From contig CP073691.1 in the NCBI GenBank assembly GCA_018228685.1, positions 1,860,001 through 1,924,000 of the forward strand: 64,000 nt of DNA, written 5' to 3'. The DNA comes from Clostridiaceae bacterium Marseille-Q4149. Its GTDB lineage: Bacteria > Bacillota > Clostridia > Oscillospirales > Oscillospiraceae. The translations under genes and the position numbers were made by a program. A model generated the notes under the pieces. That model ran no database searches. It had not been told where the DNA came from and saw only the letters and a program-made list of their open reading frames with translations. Positions 1 through 9,011 of this stretch are shown here, in pieces; within the stretch, counting starts at the first letter, position 1, and each line of letters starts with the position of its first letter.

Positions 1-1
1 A

Positions 2-2011
2 AAAGCCTGGGAGATCTATCGAAATATTGTGGACACGCAAATCTGGCAACAAAAGGAAGAAGAACAGAATTATTTTGAAGCCTATAACCTCCGTTACCCC
101 GGCGAGGTCCTGGAACGGTTTGAAGAGAAGCTGGGAAAAGATGTCCGCATTATTCGTGCGTTGGCGCTGGCGCTGGGGAAAACCCGTGCGCTTCAGTCAG
201 ACAATATGTTTGTTGGAAATCAGCGCGGCAGTTTTCTCCAGATGGTCCGTCGGACTTCCAATGGAGATGTGTACCTGCAAGGGGCTCTTTATCTGTTGGA
301 AACAGATATGCCCCGCCGACACGCCCTGCTGGATGAACTGGCTGCCACAGAATATGCCAAGACCGAGGATGCCTTGTTTGTCCTGTCTCTGTTCGATGAC
401 CAGGAGGAAGGGTACCGCACTATGCACAGCCAGCTTCTCCGATTGCTGGGGAATGAACGCACGCTTTCCCTGCCTGAAAACTGCGGCGTGCTGGAATGGC
501 TGGTCCAGCATTATGCTCCGTATATCAAGTCGTATCGCGGAAAGCCAGATCTTGTTTTGCGAACACTGACGAAGTTTTTCAGAATGAACATGAAACCGGA
601 CAGCCGGGAGTTTTCAATCCTGACAGACGCCGGCTACAGCGGTCAGGAAATTATACTGACCAATTCCCTTTGTGTGTGGGCAGACAGAATCCGGGACAGG
701 ATCTCCTGGAACGGGACCACCGCAGAAAAAATCGCATCGGCGTGCTGCCAAATGCTCTTAAACCAATCGGATGGACTGTCGGAAGGGCTCTATGCCTATG
801 TTGGATGGTTGTTTGGCCGCTATGAAAAGTTTGCTGTCCAGTACAATGGGTATCCAAATCTCTGGGAGGCGGTCAAAAAAGAACTCACACCATCCGCACC
901 GCAGACAATAATCTGGATGCTGAAAACCATCAAAAAGGAATTCCCGTATCGCTTTGACGCCTTTGACCCCCAGTACAATATTCTGGCAAAAGAAGTGCCG
1001 CAAGGCGATTACTGGGAACTGTTTACAGATCAGATGCTCTGCTCTTGTGGAAAAACGCCAATCGTTCAATGGCTGGCGAGATACCGGGAATTAACGGGCG
1101 TCGATTACTGTGATGGCTTTCAGGAATGGCACCGTTCCTCCGATAGAGCTTTTGCCCTGCTGGTAGAGAGAAAAGAAATCCGGCTGTGGCAGTTTTTTGA
1201 ACAGCATCAGGGAGACGGCCCCTCTGCGCAGCCGATGAAACTGCTCTTGGGGTATGCCATGAATATCTCCAGCTGGCAGGGCTTCCGTTTTGTACGGCGT
1301 CTGCTGCAGAAATACACCCCAGTGCAGCTCCAGAAGTTTTTTGGGGAGCGGTTTTTCTTTCATGAACTTTTTGTAAGGGGTAATCGGTACAGCAGCAGAG
1401 ACTATGAGTTTTTTATCAAACGCTCTTTCCTGACAGAAGAGCAGCATCGGCAGCTCTTTGAATGGATCGAGGCTTCTTTTTTCCAAATGGAGCCGAAATG
1501 CTATCAAGAGTTTATCTGGTGCGCTTTACAAGATTCGGATGTGCAGCGGCTATACGACAGGCGGCTGCTTGCGTCCGTTTTGCGAAGCCTTTTATCCAGC
1601 GGGAAGTACACAGGTGGCCGTGCGGACCATCTAAAGGAAAAATTCTACAGTAAGGAAGAGCTGGAAGCCGATCAAAAAGCCGACGCTGAAAAAGCGGAAC
1701 GGGAGGAACGCCTTCGCCGGGAGCAGGAGCACCAGAAGAAATGCGAACGGTTGGAGCAGACCTATGACGGTACGATGTCTTCTCTAAAAGAGTTTACAAA
1801 AAGTTTCTATTACGATAGGGATGTGAAAGAAGCCCTGGATATGGTGTACGAAAAACTGCGGGAACAGCCTGCAGGCTGTGCGGCGGCATTTGAAGCGGAC
1901 GAATTAGAACACTTCTTCAAACTGTGCGGTGATTTGGCACGAAACAATCCAGGAGAAGAGCAGAAAATTTTGAATATGGCGAGAACAATGATGGGAGGTC
2001 TTGCGGCATGA
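2..2011 (+). CDS. large hypothetical protein, 5'-truncated by the window edge
   Basis: The frame is open to the first base, so the true start is probably upstream; a GTG at 29 would give 660 residues. I do not recognise the family. The protein is soluble-looking, rich in aromatic and charged residues, with no signal peptide or membrane segment. A highly charged stretch encoded at about 1650-1770 (repeated K/E/R/Q) predicts a coiled coil before a short helical C-terminus. Its stop overlaps the next start by four bases (ATGA), so the two are translationally coupled and probably act together. It is the first visible gene of a five-gene operon ending at a terminator near 6000. Confidence 0.7.
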   Translation, partial: KAWEIYRNIVDTQIWQQKEEEQNYFEAYNLRYPGEVLERFEEKLGKDVRIIRALALALGKTRALQSDNMFVGNQRGSFLQMVRRTSNGDVYLQGALYLLETDMPRRHALLDELAATEYAKTEDALFVLSLFDDQEEGYRTMHSQLLRLLGNERTLSLPENCGVLEWLVQHYAPYIKSYRGKPDLVLRTLTKFFRMNMKPDSREFSILTDAGYSGQEIILTNSLCVWADRIRDRISWNGTTAEKIASACCQMLLNQSDGLSEGLYAYVGWLFGRYEKFAVQYNGYPNLWEAVKKELTPSAPQTIIWMLKTIKKEFPYRFDAFDPQYNILAKEVPQGDYWELFTDQMLCSCGKTPIVQWLARYRELTGVDYCDGFQEWHRSSDRAFALLVERKEIRLWQFFEQHQGDGPSAQPMKLLLGYAMNISSWQGFRFVRRLLQKYTPVQLQKFFGERFFFHELFVRGNRYSSRDYEFFIKRSFLTEEQHRQLFEWIEASFFQMEPKCYQEFIWCALQDSDVQRLYDRRLLASVLRSLLSSGKYTGGRADHLKEKFYSKEELEADQKADAEKAEREERLRREQEHQKKCERLEQTYDGTMSSLKEFTKSFYYDRDVKEALDMVYEKLREQPAGCAAAFEADELEHFFKLCGDLARNNPGEEQKILNMARTMMGGLAA

Positions 2012-4467
2012 TCTATGCGGAAAAGCATTTATCTTTGTTGTCCCGAATGGAGCGCGATGGGCTGCAACTGCGTTTCACTGGAGAATTTCCAGAAGAAATA
2101 CTGGATCAGACCTGTAAAAAAATCGAAGATATGGGCCTGCAAGAGCAGATTCGCAAGGAAGAAGCCACGCAGATCCAGAGGGAATTGATTCAAGTTCCAG
2201 AATTTGCAGAATTGTATCAGGCCCTGTGCGCACAGGGAGTAGAGGTATCTGTCATCCATACGATGCTCCAATCGGCAAGAAGCTATCAGGAGCACTTGTC
2301 CCAATATCCGAAGGAACAGGTGCTGGGGGCGGCGGCACTGGATCTCAAGCCTTCCCTGAAATTTGAGTACATGAAGCATTACCAGCCGCTGGTGCGGTAT
2401 GAAGAAGAGGAACGGGCCGTTGCAGACAACCTGGATACCTTCCCTGTTCTGGAGTGGCAGGAAATCTCTCCGCTGACGGAACATCAGCGGTCAATGATGC
2501 GGCTGCCGTTTCTTGGCGCTTATCTATTCAACTGGCACGACCATGAGCGGAAGGCTGTAGAGCTGTTGGAGCAGAATCTGCCCCTTCAGAAAATCCTGAT
2601 GATGAACTATGTGTGGGGAGTGGAGTTGTTTCTGGATGCGGACAGTCTGAAAAATCTCAAATGGCTGCAAATGCCGGATGTAGAAAAATTCCGCCGACTG
2701 ATGGAAGCCTTCGAGTATGATGCGGAAGATTTATCGGAATTCTGGACGCTCTGGCTGGAAAACCGGGCCGGACAATATGATGTCGAATGGTGGCTGAGTC
2801 AGCTGTTGCCCATCAGCAAAGAGCGGCGGCAGAAAATCCTGCAAAGCAGGCTGAGTTATCTCAATGCCCTTTACGCTGGCTGCCTTCACATCAATTTTGA
2901 ACAAGTAGAGTATTTTCAGGTCCAGCTCCTTATCTATGCGGTGGAGCACAAGAAAAAGCATTTTTTGAATCTGGTGAATCAGAACAGCGAACTATTTTTC
3001 TCGCTGGGGCGGTATTCGCTCTTATTTGTGAGCGGTTTCTGCGAACGCTGTAATCTCAATTCGCTGACGGTTAAGAACTTAAAGGACAGTGATTCTATTG
3101 AACGGACAACCAGCTACTTTGAACTTTTGGAAGAGGGCCAGCAATATACCTTTGAGGAACTGCGTCTGCTGTGGCACCAAGAGGAAGTATATGTAAGACT
3201 GTACGCCAAACTCTCCCCGCTCTCCGTGGACCAGAGGATGCTCACAATCCGGCAGCTGATAAAGCGGGATCTTGTCAGCCAGAATATCGGAGACGAGGCG
3301 CTGGAACAGGCAACTCAATGCTTGCTGGAAAAGCCGTTTGGAGCTTGGTATGAGAAAGATTTCGGGCATATCCGGGGACTGACGCGGCAGACTGCAATGC
3401 TTATGCTGCAGCACTATCCGGAGATTCAGGCATTTATCCCGGAATTTCGGACAGAGGCGGATGCGGTTTTCGCGGTCAGCAACGCTTCCAAGATCACAGG
3501 CTTTTCAAACTGGAGTCAGGTGTGCGGCTCAATACTGGTTACCGATCAGAATTGGGCCTATCTGAAAGAAAACATGGGATTTTCCGAGGAGTTCGTCCGC
3601 GAGTATCAGCCGGGGATTGTGAATTTCCTGCTCCGGGGCGGCAGCTCGATGGTCCGCCCGCTGTATAACGAATTGCAGTATAGGAACGAAAGTGAAAAAA
3701 ACTGCGAGGCGCTCCGGCGTATTGTACAGGCAGAGCTGATGGGCCAGTTCTATAAACTGAAATACTTTGCTGGTGATTTGAAGCAGGAAATCCATTACCC
3801 AATTCAAGAGGCGCGGGAAGATGTCTGGAAACAGAATCTCTCTTTGACCAGACTGGGCCTTATGGCGAAAGAGGTGGATGATTTTTACCACACAATCCGC
3901 ATGGGCGAGCTTCCGCACTTTACCTGCTTATCCTGCTATCAGGGCAGCCAGAGGGACTGCCTTTTAGCCGCATTCGATAGCAACAAAAAAATCATTCTGG
4001 TTTACAAAGACGAGAGCGTAGTAGCACGGGCGTGTCTCCGGCTGACGAAAGGCTCTTTCCAGCAGCCATCAACGCTCAATTTTGAATTTGCTGATCTGTC
4101 CAAAGAAGATGTTCCCACAGGCAGTCACGCATACAGTGAGAAGCTGGTGCTGTTTCTGGAACACATTTATACCTCTGGATTGAAGAAAAGTGAAGAGACG
4201 GCGGCAAAAGAAATGGTAGTGGCACTGGCAACGCAGAAAGCGGAAGAACTCGACGCGGTTGCGGTGCTGTCAAATCAGTATCGCGGATGCTATCCCAGTG
4301 GGCGGTATGTCAGCGCCCCAATCTATATCTACATCTCAAAGTCCAAAAATGGGCGCCAGTATCTTGACTCTCTGGGAGGCGCTGCAGTGACTTTGGCAGA
4401 GGAACAGTATAAGCAAGAATCGTTTTTGGTAGAACGGGCCGCACTGGACCGAGCCCATGCGGCATGA
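2008..4467 (+). CDS. large hypothetical protein (819 aa), operon partner of the upstream gene
   Basis: This gene is unrecognised. It starts at the ATG of an ATGA overlap with the preceding gene. The N-terminal 600 residues look alpha-helical without obvious motifs. The C-terminal 200 residues are different in character: a Ser-Cys-rich entry (LSCYQGSQRDC near residue 635), then a beta-rich block with NKKIILVYKD and VARACLRL, then a long helix and a segment with NQYRGCYPSGRY. This could be an independent C-terminal domain. No transmembrane segment, P-loop or nuclease motif was found. The coupling of two large proteins and three small ones suggests a multi-subunit system carried as mobile-element cargo; its function is unknown. 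Confidence 0.75.
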   Translation: MIYAEKHLSLLSRMERDGLQLRFTGEFPEEILDQTCKKIEDMGLQEQIRKEEATQIQRELIQVPEFAELYQALCAQGVEVSVIHTMLQSARSYQEHLSQYPKEQVLGAAALDLKPSLKFEYMKHYQPLVRYEEEERAVADNLDTFPVLEWQEISPLTEHQRSMMRLPFLGAYLFNWHDHERKAVELLEQNLPLQKILMMNYVWGVELFLDADSLKNLKWLQMPDVEKFRRLMEAFEYDAEDLSEFWTLWLENRAGQYDVEWWLSQLLPISKERRQKILQSRLSYLNALYAGCLHINFEQVEYFQVQLLIYAVEHKKKHFLNLVNQNSELFFSLGRYSLLFVSGFCERCNLNSLTVKNLKDSDSIERTTSYFELLEEGQQYTFEELRLLWHQEEVYVRLYAKLSPLSVDQRMLTIRQLIKRDLVSQNIGDEALEQATQCLLEKPFGAWYEKDFGHIRGLTRQTAMLMLQHYPEIQAFIPEFRTEADAVFAVSNASKITGFSNWSQVCGSILVTDQNWAYLKENMGFSEEFVREYQPGIVNFLLRGGSSMVRPLYNELQYRNESEKNCEALRRIVQAELMGQFYKLKYFAGDLKQEIHYPIQEAREDVWKQNLSLTRLGLMAKEVDDFYHTIRMGELPHFTCLSCYQGSQRDCLLAAFDSNKKIILVYKDESVVARACLRLTKGSFQQPSTLNFEFADLSKEDVPTGSHAYSEKLVLFLEHIYTSGLKKSEETAAKEMVVALATQKAEELDAVAVLSNQYRGCYPSGRYVSAPIYIYISKSKNGRQYLDSLGGAAVTLAEEQYKQESFLVERAALDRAHAA

Positions 4468-4481
4468 CAGGAGGTTTCTTT

Positions 4482-5114
4482 ATGATGTTTGACAGTGTTT
4501 TGGTAAAAGTATCCTGCAGTGAAGAACTGCTGTATCTCCACACCATATCCCGGAGGCATAAATCCCCGTACCGCTTTGCAATCCTGCGTGATACGCTGGA
4601 GCAGTTGGAGCGGGAGCCGGGGCGTCAGATCATCGTGGCTGACTGCGGCTGCTATGCCGCCCTTCGGCTCACACGGGCACTGGACGGCGAGATGCTGGTG
4701 ATCCGTTTTTCCTGGCTGCAAAGCGCCGGTGCGGACAGCCTGCGCGGCTATGAGGAGTGGGTGCGGCTGCCCTACCGCCGCTTCCACGAGTGTGTGGAGG
4801 CCGGGACGGATATGGCCGGATGGAACTGGAGCCAGCTCTCCGTGCCGGAGAAGGTGACCCGCCGCTTTGAATTTCACAGCAGGCAGAATCTCCATCAAAT
4901 CGCCCAGCGGCCGCTCCTGCGGCACAAGCTGGGGAAAACTCTGGAACACCATTTCCAGTGGCGGGATGCGGAGAAGATCCTCATTTATGATGACGGTGCG
5001 CCGTACAGCTTCTTCTTTGAAGAGGTCACGCCCCGGGGCACGGGAATCTGCGGCGGCATCATTCTGCATGGTGCGGATAACCTGCAGAAAGCCCAGTACA
5101 GCGTCCACACCTAA
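4482..5114 (+). CDS. hypothetical protein (about 210 aa)
   Basis: This gene is unrecognised. An in-frame ATG at 4464 overlaps the upstream stop, but a strong GGAGG at 4470-4474 sits seven bases before the ATG at 4482, so the later start is preferred. The protein is basic and aromatic-rich with no membrane segment. The middle part contains WVRLPYRRFHECV and GWNWSQLSVPEKVTRRFEFH. The C-terminus resembles a small beta domain (SFFFEEVTPRGTGICGG). It is the third gene of the operon beginning at the left edge, and its base composition is richer in GC than that of the two large genes upstream. Confidence 0.6.
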   Translation: MMFDSVLVKVSCSEELLYLHTISRRHKSPYRFAILRDTLEQLEREPGRQIIVADCGCYAALRLTRALDGEMLVIRFSWLQSAGADSLRGYEEWVRLPYRRFHECVEAGTDMAGWNWSQLSVPEKVTRRFEFHSRQNLHQIAQRPLLRHKLGKTLEHHFQWRDAEKILIYDDGAPYSFFFEEVTPRGTGICGGIILHGADNLQKAQYSVHT

Positions 5115-5136
5115 TTATAACAGGGAGGTACATACC

Positions 5137-5673
5137 ATGACGATTATTAAAATAAATGGCGGCTTCTGGGGATGGGAGCCAATAGAGACGCTGGAGCGGC
5201 TTTATCCGCTGTTTGAGCAGTACACATTGGACCCGATCTATGAGTGGTATGGAAATTTCGTAAATCGGAAGCCGGAGTGGCAGCGGTCAGAAGAGCGTCA
5301 GGCGTATCAGGGCTGCACGGTAATTTCGGGGCGGTTTCTGCATTATGGGAACTTTTTCTATATCGTCACCGATGAGGAAGAACTGATCCAGCGTTTTGAG
5401 CGCCTGGTGGCGGACAACAAGGCCACACAGGCATACCAGGACGAGAGGAAAGTCTGCTTCCCGTGCAGCGAGTGCAACCAGTGGTCGGCTGCCAGCGGGC
5501 TCTGCGGACTGACTGGCCGTTATAGACAACCCCAGTGGGAGTGCTTTGCGCGATATGTTCTGCCGAAGGGGAAAGTCGAAGGTGACGGCGCAAATATGCG
5601 CATTGAACTTCCGATCCCGGAAAAGGCAGGAAAGAAAGCGGTGCTTATCGGCCGCGGCCAATGGGAGGTTTAA
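5137..5673 (+). CDS. hypothetical protein with a four-cysteine motif (178 aa)
   Basis: The start is fixed by GGGAGG at 5123-5128, nine bases before the ATG. The frame is open further upstream but without a better start. The protein is unrecognised. Near residues 108-140 it has a cysteine cluster (CSECNQWSAASGLCGLTGR, then a further Cys before FARYV) that could bind zinc or mark a redox site. The segment YGNFFYIVTDEEELIQRFERL reads as a beta strand followed by a helix. There is no signal peptide. It lies between two other small unknown genes in the same operon, only 22 bases after the previous stop. Confidence 0.6.
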   Translation: MTIIKINGGFWGWEPIETLERLYPLFEQYTLDPIYEWYGNFVNRKPEWQRSEERQAYQGCTVISGRFLHYGNFFYIVTDEEELIQRFERLVADNKATQAYQDERKVCFPCSECNQWSAASGLCGLTGRYRQPQWECFARYVLPKGKVEGDGANMRIELPIPEKAGKKAVLIGRGQWEV

Positions 5674-5675
5674 CA

Positions 5676-5915
5676 ATGGATTGGAGCAAAGTCCACAGGA
5701 AACTCGCTGGCCGCTTCAGGCTTCTGGAGCGCCGAAATGAGGATGGAGATTGTGTGATTCACTGTTTCGGCTCTTTGGGCCAAACGGGAGTGAATAACGA
5801 TGATGTTCGCTATATATGCGGCTTCTATAGTCTTCCCTATAGAGAGGACTGGCGCAGAGAAGAAGCCCGCGATGCCGGCGACAGTTTTTATATCCTGATT
5901 AAGACGGATGACTGA
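5676..5915 (+). CDS. small hypothetical protein (79 aa), last gene of the left operon
   Basis: A GGAGG at 5664-5668 precedes the ATG at 5676 by seven bases, so this start is preferred over the in-frame ATG at 5661. The protein is small, charged and unrecognised (starts MDWSKVHRKLAGRF; ends DSFYILIKTDD). Its spacing of two bases from the previous stop and the terminator about 60 bases downstream mark it as the distal gene of the operon. Confidence 0.55.
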   Translation: MDWSKVHRKLAGRFRLLERRNEDGDCVIHCFGSLGQTGVNNDDVRYICGFYSLPYREDWRREEARDAGDSFYILIKTDD

Positions 5916-5973
5916 AAAGTGCTTTGTCTGCCCTTATCAAAAGCATAGGGCAGAATCCGTGTAAATTCGTAAC

Positions 5974-6016
5974 AGGGCCGGGCGGAGGAAAATTCCTCTA
6001 CCCGGCCCTTCTTTTT
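5974..6016 (+). terminator. rho-independent terminator of the left operon
   Basis: A GGGCCGGG arm pairs with CCCGGCCC, enclosing a second short stem (GAGGAA/TTCCTC), and is followed by TTCTTTTTG. It lies about 60 bases past the last gene of the operon. Confidence 0.8.
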
Positions 6017-6207
6017 GGGGCTGACATGGCCCGTGTCAAATCAAGCGAAATCATTTTACGGTATTTCATAATCGGACGGCCGTATGCTCTTTTGGTCTCA
6101 ATTTTCTATTATACTTCGACCTCATCTTCTTGTGTTTTGATATGCTGTGTGGTACTCTTTTACCATACGCACATCTTATTTATGCACAAAGGAAAGGTGA
6201 TCTTAAA

Positions 6208-6542
6208 ATGGCAGAAGCCGAGAACAAGCGTCAGCGCCGTACCCCGCAAGAGAGAGAGCGAATGAACTGGATGAAAAAATCACGAAGATAAATCAGTCCA
6301 TCAATGAGCTGGAGGAGAAAAAGAAAACTGTTGTAGAAGAGTACGATGCGAAGATCACCGCAGCAAAGGAACGCATCAAATCTCTGGAGGCAAAAAAGCA
6401 GGAGATCCTTGCTCCCAAGGCTCCCCGAAAGCCCCGTAAGACGAAAAAGCAGAAAATTCAAGAGATTGTGAAGCTGGCAATGAAAAACGGAATGTCCGTA
6501 GAGGAAATTGCTGGGCAGCTCCATGTGGAAGTCGAAAACTGA
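6208..6542 (+). pseudogene. small coiled-coil protein gene broken by an AG-dinucleotide insertion
   Basis: From the ATG at 6208 (AAAGG ten bases upstream) the frame reads MAEAENKRQRRTPQERER and stops after 27 codons. Removing one AG from the (AG)5 tract at 6249-6258 restores a continuous frame of about 110 residues ending at 6542. That product would have an N-terminal heptad coiled coil (INQSINELEEKKKTV) and a C-terminal helix-turn-helix-like tail (KIQEIVKLAMKNGMSVEEIA). Such small coiled-coil proteins occur as accessory genes of Clostridia mobile elements. The disruption may be a real frameshift, a phase-variable repeat, or a sequencing error. Confidence 0.6.
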
Positions 6543-6560
6543 ATAGTTTTGATATAACAA

Positions 6561-6606
6561 ACAGCAGCGTCGCCTTGGTAGAGCCGAGGCGGCGCTGTTT
6601 TGTTAT
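6561..6606. terminator. bidirectional terminator between convergent genes
   Basis: ACAGC..CGCCT pairs with AGGCG..GCTGT around a loop of about ten bases, followed by TTTTGTTATTTT on the plus strand. It separates the broken coiled-coil gene from the convergent winged-helix gene. Confidence 0.65.
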
Positions 6607-7004
6607 TTTGACGGGAAACGGTAGCCACGACCATACACCGTTTCAATTATGCTGGCACCCAGCTTGCGACGGAGTTTGTAGACCATGCTGGAGATGCCTG
6701 TCCAACTGGCATCATATGAGTCCGTAGCAACAGCCTCATAGATCTGTCGAAGGGAGAATACCTGTCCTGGCCGGCGGGCCAGCAGGAGCAGAATGTCAAA
6801 CTCCATCGGCGTCAGATCCACCGTCTGGCCGGCCTGCCAAACCAACCTGCGCTGCGGGTCAATTTGCAGAGAGCCAAAGAGCAGCGGTGCGTCTGTGGAG
6901 GCGGCCACCGTGGAGAAGTCTGCAACAGAAGCAAGAACTGATATGATGCTGCTATAGAGAGTATTCTCATTGTCGCTAAAAGACAGAATTATAATTTTCC
7001 CCAA
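6603..7004 (-). CDS. stand-alone OmpR-type winged-helix DNA-binding protein
   Basis: This is a transcription regulator with a C-terminal Trans_Reg_C winged helix (LTPMEFDILLLLARRPGQVFS, then the recognition-helix region SYDASWTGISSMVYKLRRKL and the hairpin TVYGRGYRF). The first 35 residues are too short and lack the aspartates of a receiver domain, so no phosphorylation is expected. GGAGG lies eight bases before a TTG at 7004, matching the GTG-started paralogues at 19828 and 35055; an ATG at 7028 is the alternative start. It directly follows the ABC-F gene with a small overlap and may regulate it. It is the same family as the regulators that close each transporter cassette downstream. Confidence 0.8.
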   Translation of the reverse strand: MGKIIILSFSDNENTLYSSIISVLASVADFSTVAASTDAPLLFGSLQIDPQRRLVWQAGQTVDLTPMEFDILLLLARRPGQVFSLRQIYEAVATDSYDASWTGISSMVYKLRRKLGASIIETVYGRGYRFPSK

Positions 7005-7017
7005 TAAATTACCTCCA

Positions 7018-8646
7018 TCAATTTTCATTATTATTCGAGAAATTATAGCGCCAATCGACGCTATTAGAGGATAATGAAAATATCCCGCCAGCCTGTAGCC
7101 TGTCCATAACAGGCTTATTTTTTTCGATACTAATTACTCTCTGCGTCCAGTCACGATAAAAGGATTCTTCATGTGATACAAGTAATACCGTTCCTACGAA
7201 AGCCATAAGGGCTGTTTTCAAAGCCTCTTTTGCCTGTACATCTAAATGGTTTGTAGGCTCGTCCATAATTAGAAAATTACAGGGAGTTAGTGTAAGCAGA
7301 CACATTTTTACCTTTGCCTGTTCTCCACCGCTTAATGTTCCTATAGCCTGCATAGCGTGTTTACTGGAAATCCCACATCGTGCCAAATGTTTGCGGACAT
7401 CTTTTGTCACCATATTGGGATAAGCATTGGCAACAATTTGAATAGGCGTCAATTCAGGTTCTTGCCACTCTAAATCCTGTTCAAAATATCCGATAGTAAC
7501 CTGATCGGAAAATTTGAAATGGCCCTGTATAGATGGAATTTCCCCAATCAGGGTTTTTAGCAGTGTCGATTTTCCAATTCCATTGAATCCAGTAATAACA
7601 ACTTTTTGTCCTCCCTTAATGCTAAATTCAATATTTGATAAGACGGGGTAATGGTAGCCAACTGCCAGATGCTTCACTAATAAGTGTTCTGTGTCGGTTA
7701 AAGGAAGTACGGGAAAATGGAAGTGCGGAATAATTTCTTTTTGGTCTAAGGCTTCCATTTTGTCCATCCGGTCAAGCTGCTTTTGCCGTCCCTGCGCCAT
7801 TTTTGCTTTTCTGCCCGCTATGTTCTTCCGTATAAATTCCTCTGTCTTTTTAATTTCCTTTTGCTGGGCCGCATATTGCCGTACATAATCTTCCCGCAGC
7901 AGGGTTTTCTTCCGCAGAAATTCGGAATATGTGCCGTAGTATTTTGTAATCGTGTCATTGTCTATATCACAAATGCGGTTCGCTATCTTATCCAGAAAAT
8001 TGAAATCATGGGAAACCACTAAAAAAGCATTTTCCAAAGTAGATAAATATTCCGCCAGCCATGTTACATGGTCTTTGTCAAGGAAATTGGTCGGCTCGTC
8101 CAGCAATAGAACATCCGGCTTTTCCAGCAGTAATTTTGCTAAAATCACTTTTGCTCGCTGACCGCCGCTCATTTCAGCAATCGGACGGTCAAGGCCAATC
8201 GCAAGAAGTCCTAACCCATTGGCGACACGCTCAATAGCGGTATCTATCGAATAAAAGTCATGGGCTTCAAGCTGTTCCTGATAACGGGCGGCCATTTCAA
8301 GGCTTTTCATATCGCCGCCAGCAGCTTTTTCATAGAGCTCCATTGCCTGTGCCTCCATTTCAAATAACTTTGTGAAAGCGGATTTGAGAAATTCTTTCAT
8401 CGTTAAGGTATGGTCGATTTCCGCATATTGATCCAAATAGCCAATCGTAGTATTTGGTTGCCAGACAATGCGCCCGCTGTCTGGTATGATCTGTTCCGTG
8501 CATATTTTGATTAAAGTGCTTTTTCCAGTTCCATTTTGGCCGACAATGCCGATATGCTCTCCTTTATTGAGTGTGAAGCCTGCATTTTTGTATAGCACAT
8601 TCTCTCCAAAAGAGTGTGTCAGTCCGTCAATTTCTAATAAGCTCAT
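7018..8646 (-). CDS. ABC-F family ribosomal protection / antibiotic-resistance ATPase
   Basis: This is a soluble twin-ATPase that, in this family, binds the ribosomal E site and displaces antibiotics from the peptidyl-transferase region. The 542-residue protein has NBD1 (GQNGTGKST, MSGGQRAKV, LLLDEPTNFLD), a long basic interdomain linker (about 265-325, KKTEEFIRKNIAGRKAK), and NBD2 (GFNGIGKST, LSGGEQAKV, LIMDEPTNHLD); there are no membrane segments. The ATG at 8646 has AGGAAAGG about ten bases upstream, and the family N-terminus MSLLEIDGL fits. Upstream lie a promoter, a leader peptide and two terminator hairpins, the arrangement of antibiotic-inducible ABC-F genes. It is more AT-rich than its surroundings, suggesting separate acquisition. 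The exact resistance subclass cannot be assigned. Confidence 0.9.
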   Translation of the reverse strand: MSLLEIDGLTHSFGENVLYKNAGFTLNKGEHIGIVGQNGTGKSTLIKICTEQIIPDSGRIVWQPNTTIGYLDQYAEIDHTLTMKEFLKSAFTKLFEMEAQAMELYEKAAGGDMKSLEMAARYQEQLEAHDFYSIDTAIERVANGLGLLAIGLDRPIAEMSGGQRAKVILAKLLLEKPDVLLLDEPTNFLDKDHVTWLAEYLSTLENAFLVVSHDFNFLDKIANRICDIDNDTITKYYGTYSEFLRKKTLLREDYVRQYAAQQKEIKKTEEFIRKNIAGRKAKMAQGRQKQLDRMDKMEALDQKEIIPHFHFPVLPLTDTEHLLVKHLAVGYHYPVLSNIEFSIKGGQKVVITGFNGIGKSTLLKTLIGEIPSIQGHFKFSDQVTIGYFEQDLEWQEPELTPIQIVANAYPNMVTKDVRKHLARCGISSKHAMQAIGTLSGGEQAKVKMCLLTLTPCNFLIMDEPTNHLDVQAKEALKTALMAFVGTVLLVSHEESFYRDWTQRVISIEKNKPVMDRLQAGGIFSLSSNSVDWRYNFSNNNEN

Positions 8647-8690
8647 GTTTATCAAACCTTTCCTGTATATTCTCTGATACAAAAGAAAAA

Positions 8691-8785
8691 GGCAGAAAGC
8701 AAAGATACACAAATGTATCTGCCTTCTGCCTCTGGCATAGCAGCGCCAAAAACAAAAGGCTATGGACAAAACATTGTCCATAGCC
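8691..8785 (-). terminator. tandem attenuator hairpins in the ABC-F leader
   Basis: Read on the minus strand, a perfect stem GGCTATGGACA/TGTCCATAGCC (8758-8785) is followed by TTTTGTTTTT. A second stem with arms beginning GGCAGAAG and ending CTTTCTGCC (8691-8730) is followed by TTTTTCTTTT. Both sit between the leader peptide and the ABC-F start. A further pairing, GGGAAGCC with GGCTTCCC (8807-8814 and 8849-8856), lies just upstream and could form in a competing structure. This is typical of transcription attenuation relieved by ribosome stalling. Confidence 0.7.
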
Positions 8786-8877
8786 TCATACACATTATAA
8801 CTGCATGGGAAGCCGCTTTCTAAAAATGGGTACAAAATCCCCCTTGATGGCTTCCCGATGAAATCTAAATGCGTCGT

Positions 8878-8973
8878 TTATACGCTATACTCTGCACAAT
8901 GTTTCATCGGTATGGATTGTACAGAGTTGATTTTCTTTTTACGCTGATCGGTTAAATGAAAGTTCATATTCAT
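8878..8973 (-). CDS. leader peptide of the ABC-F gene (31 aa)
   Basis: AAAAGGAGATACAGC precedes an ATG at 8973. The peptide begins MNMNFHLTDQRKKK and ends CAEYSV before TAA. It follows a consensus promoter by about 40 bases and precedes two terminator hairpins and the ABC-F gene, so it fits a regulatory leader whose stalled translation controls read-through. The basic RKKK run is a possible stall region, but which drug would act is not visible. Confidence 0.6.
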   Translation of the reverse strand: MNMNFHLTDQRKKKINSVQSIPMKHCAEYSV

Positions 8974-9011
8974 GCTGTATCTCCTTTTGAGAGGTGTAAT
9001 CCTATTTTTCA

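Noticed and set aside
5924..6265. 113-codon frame after the left operon
   Set aside because: It runs through a terminator, has no ribosome-binding site, and overlaps the real start of the frameshifted coiled-coil gene in another frame.
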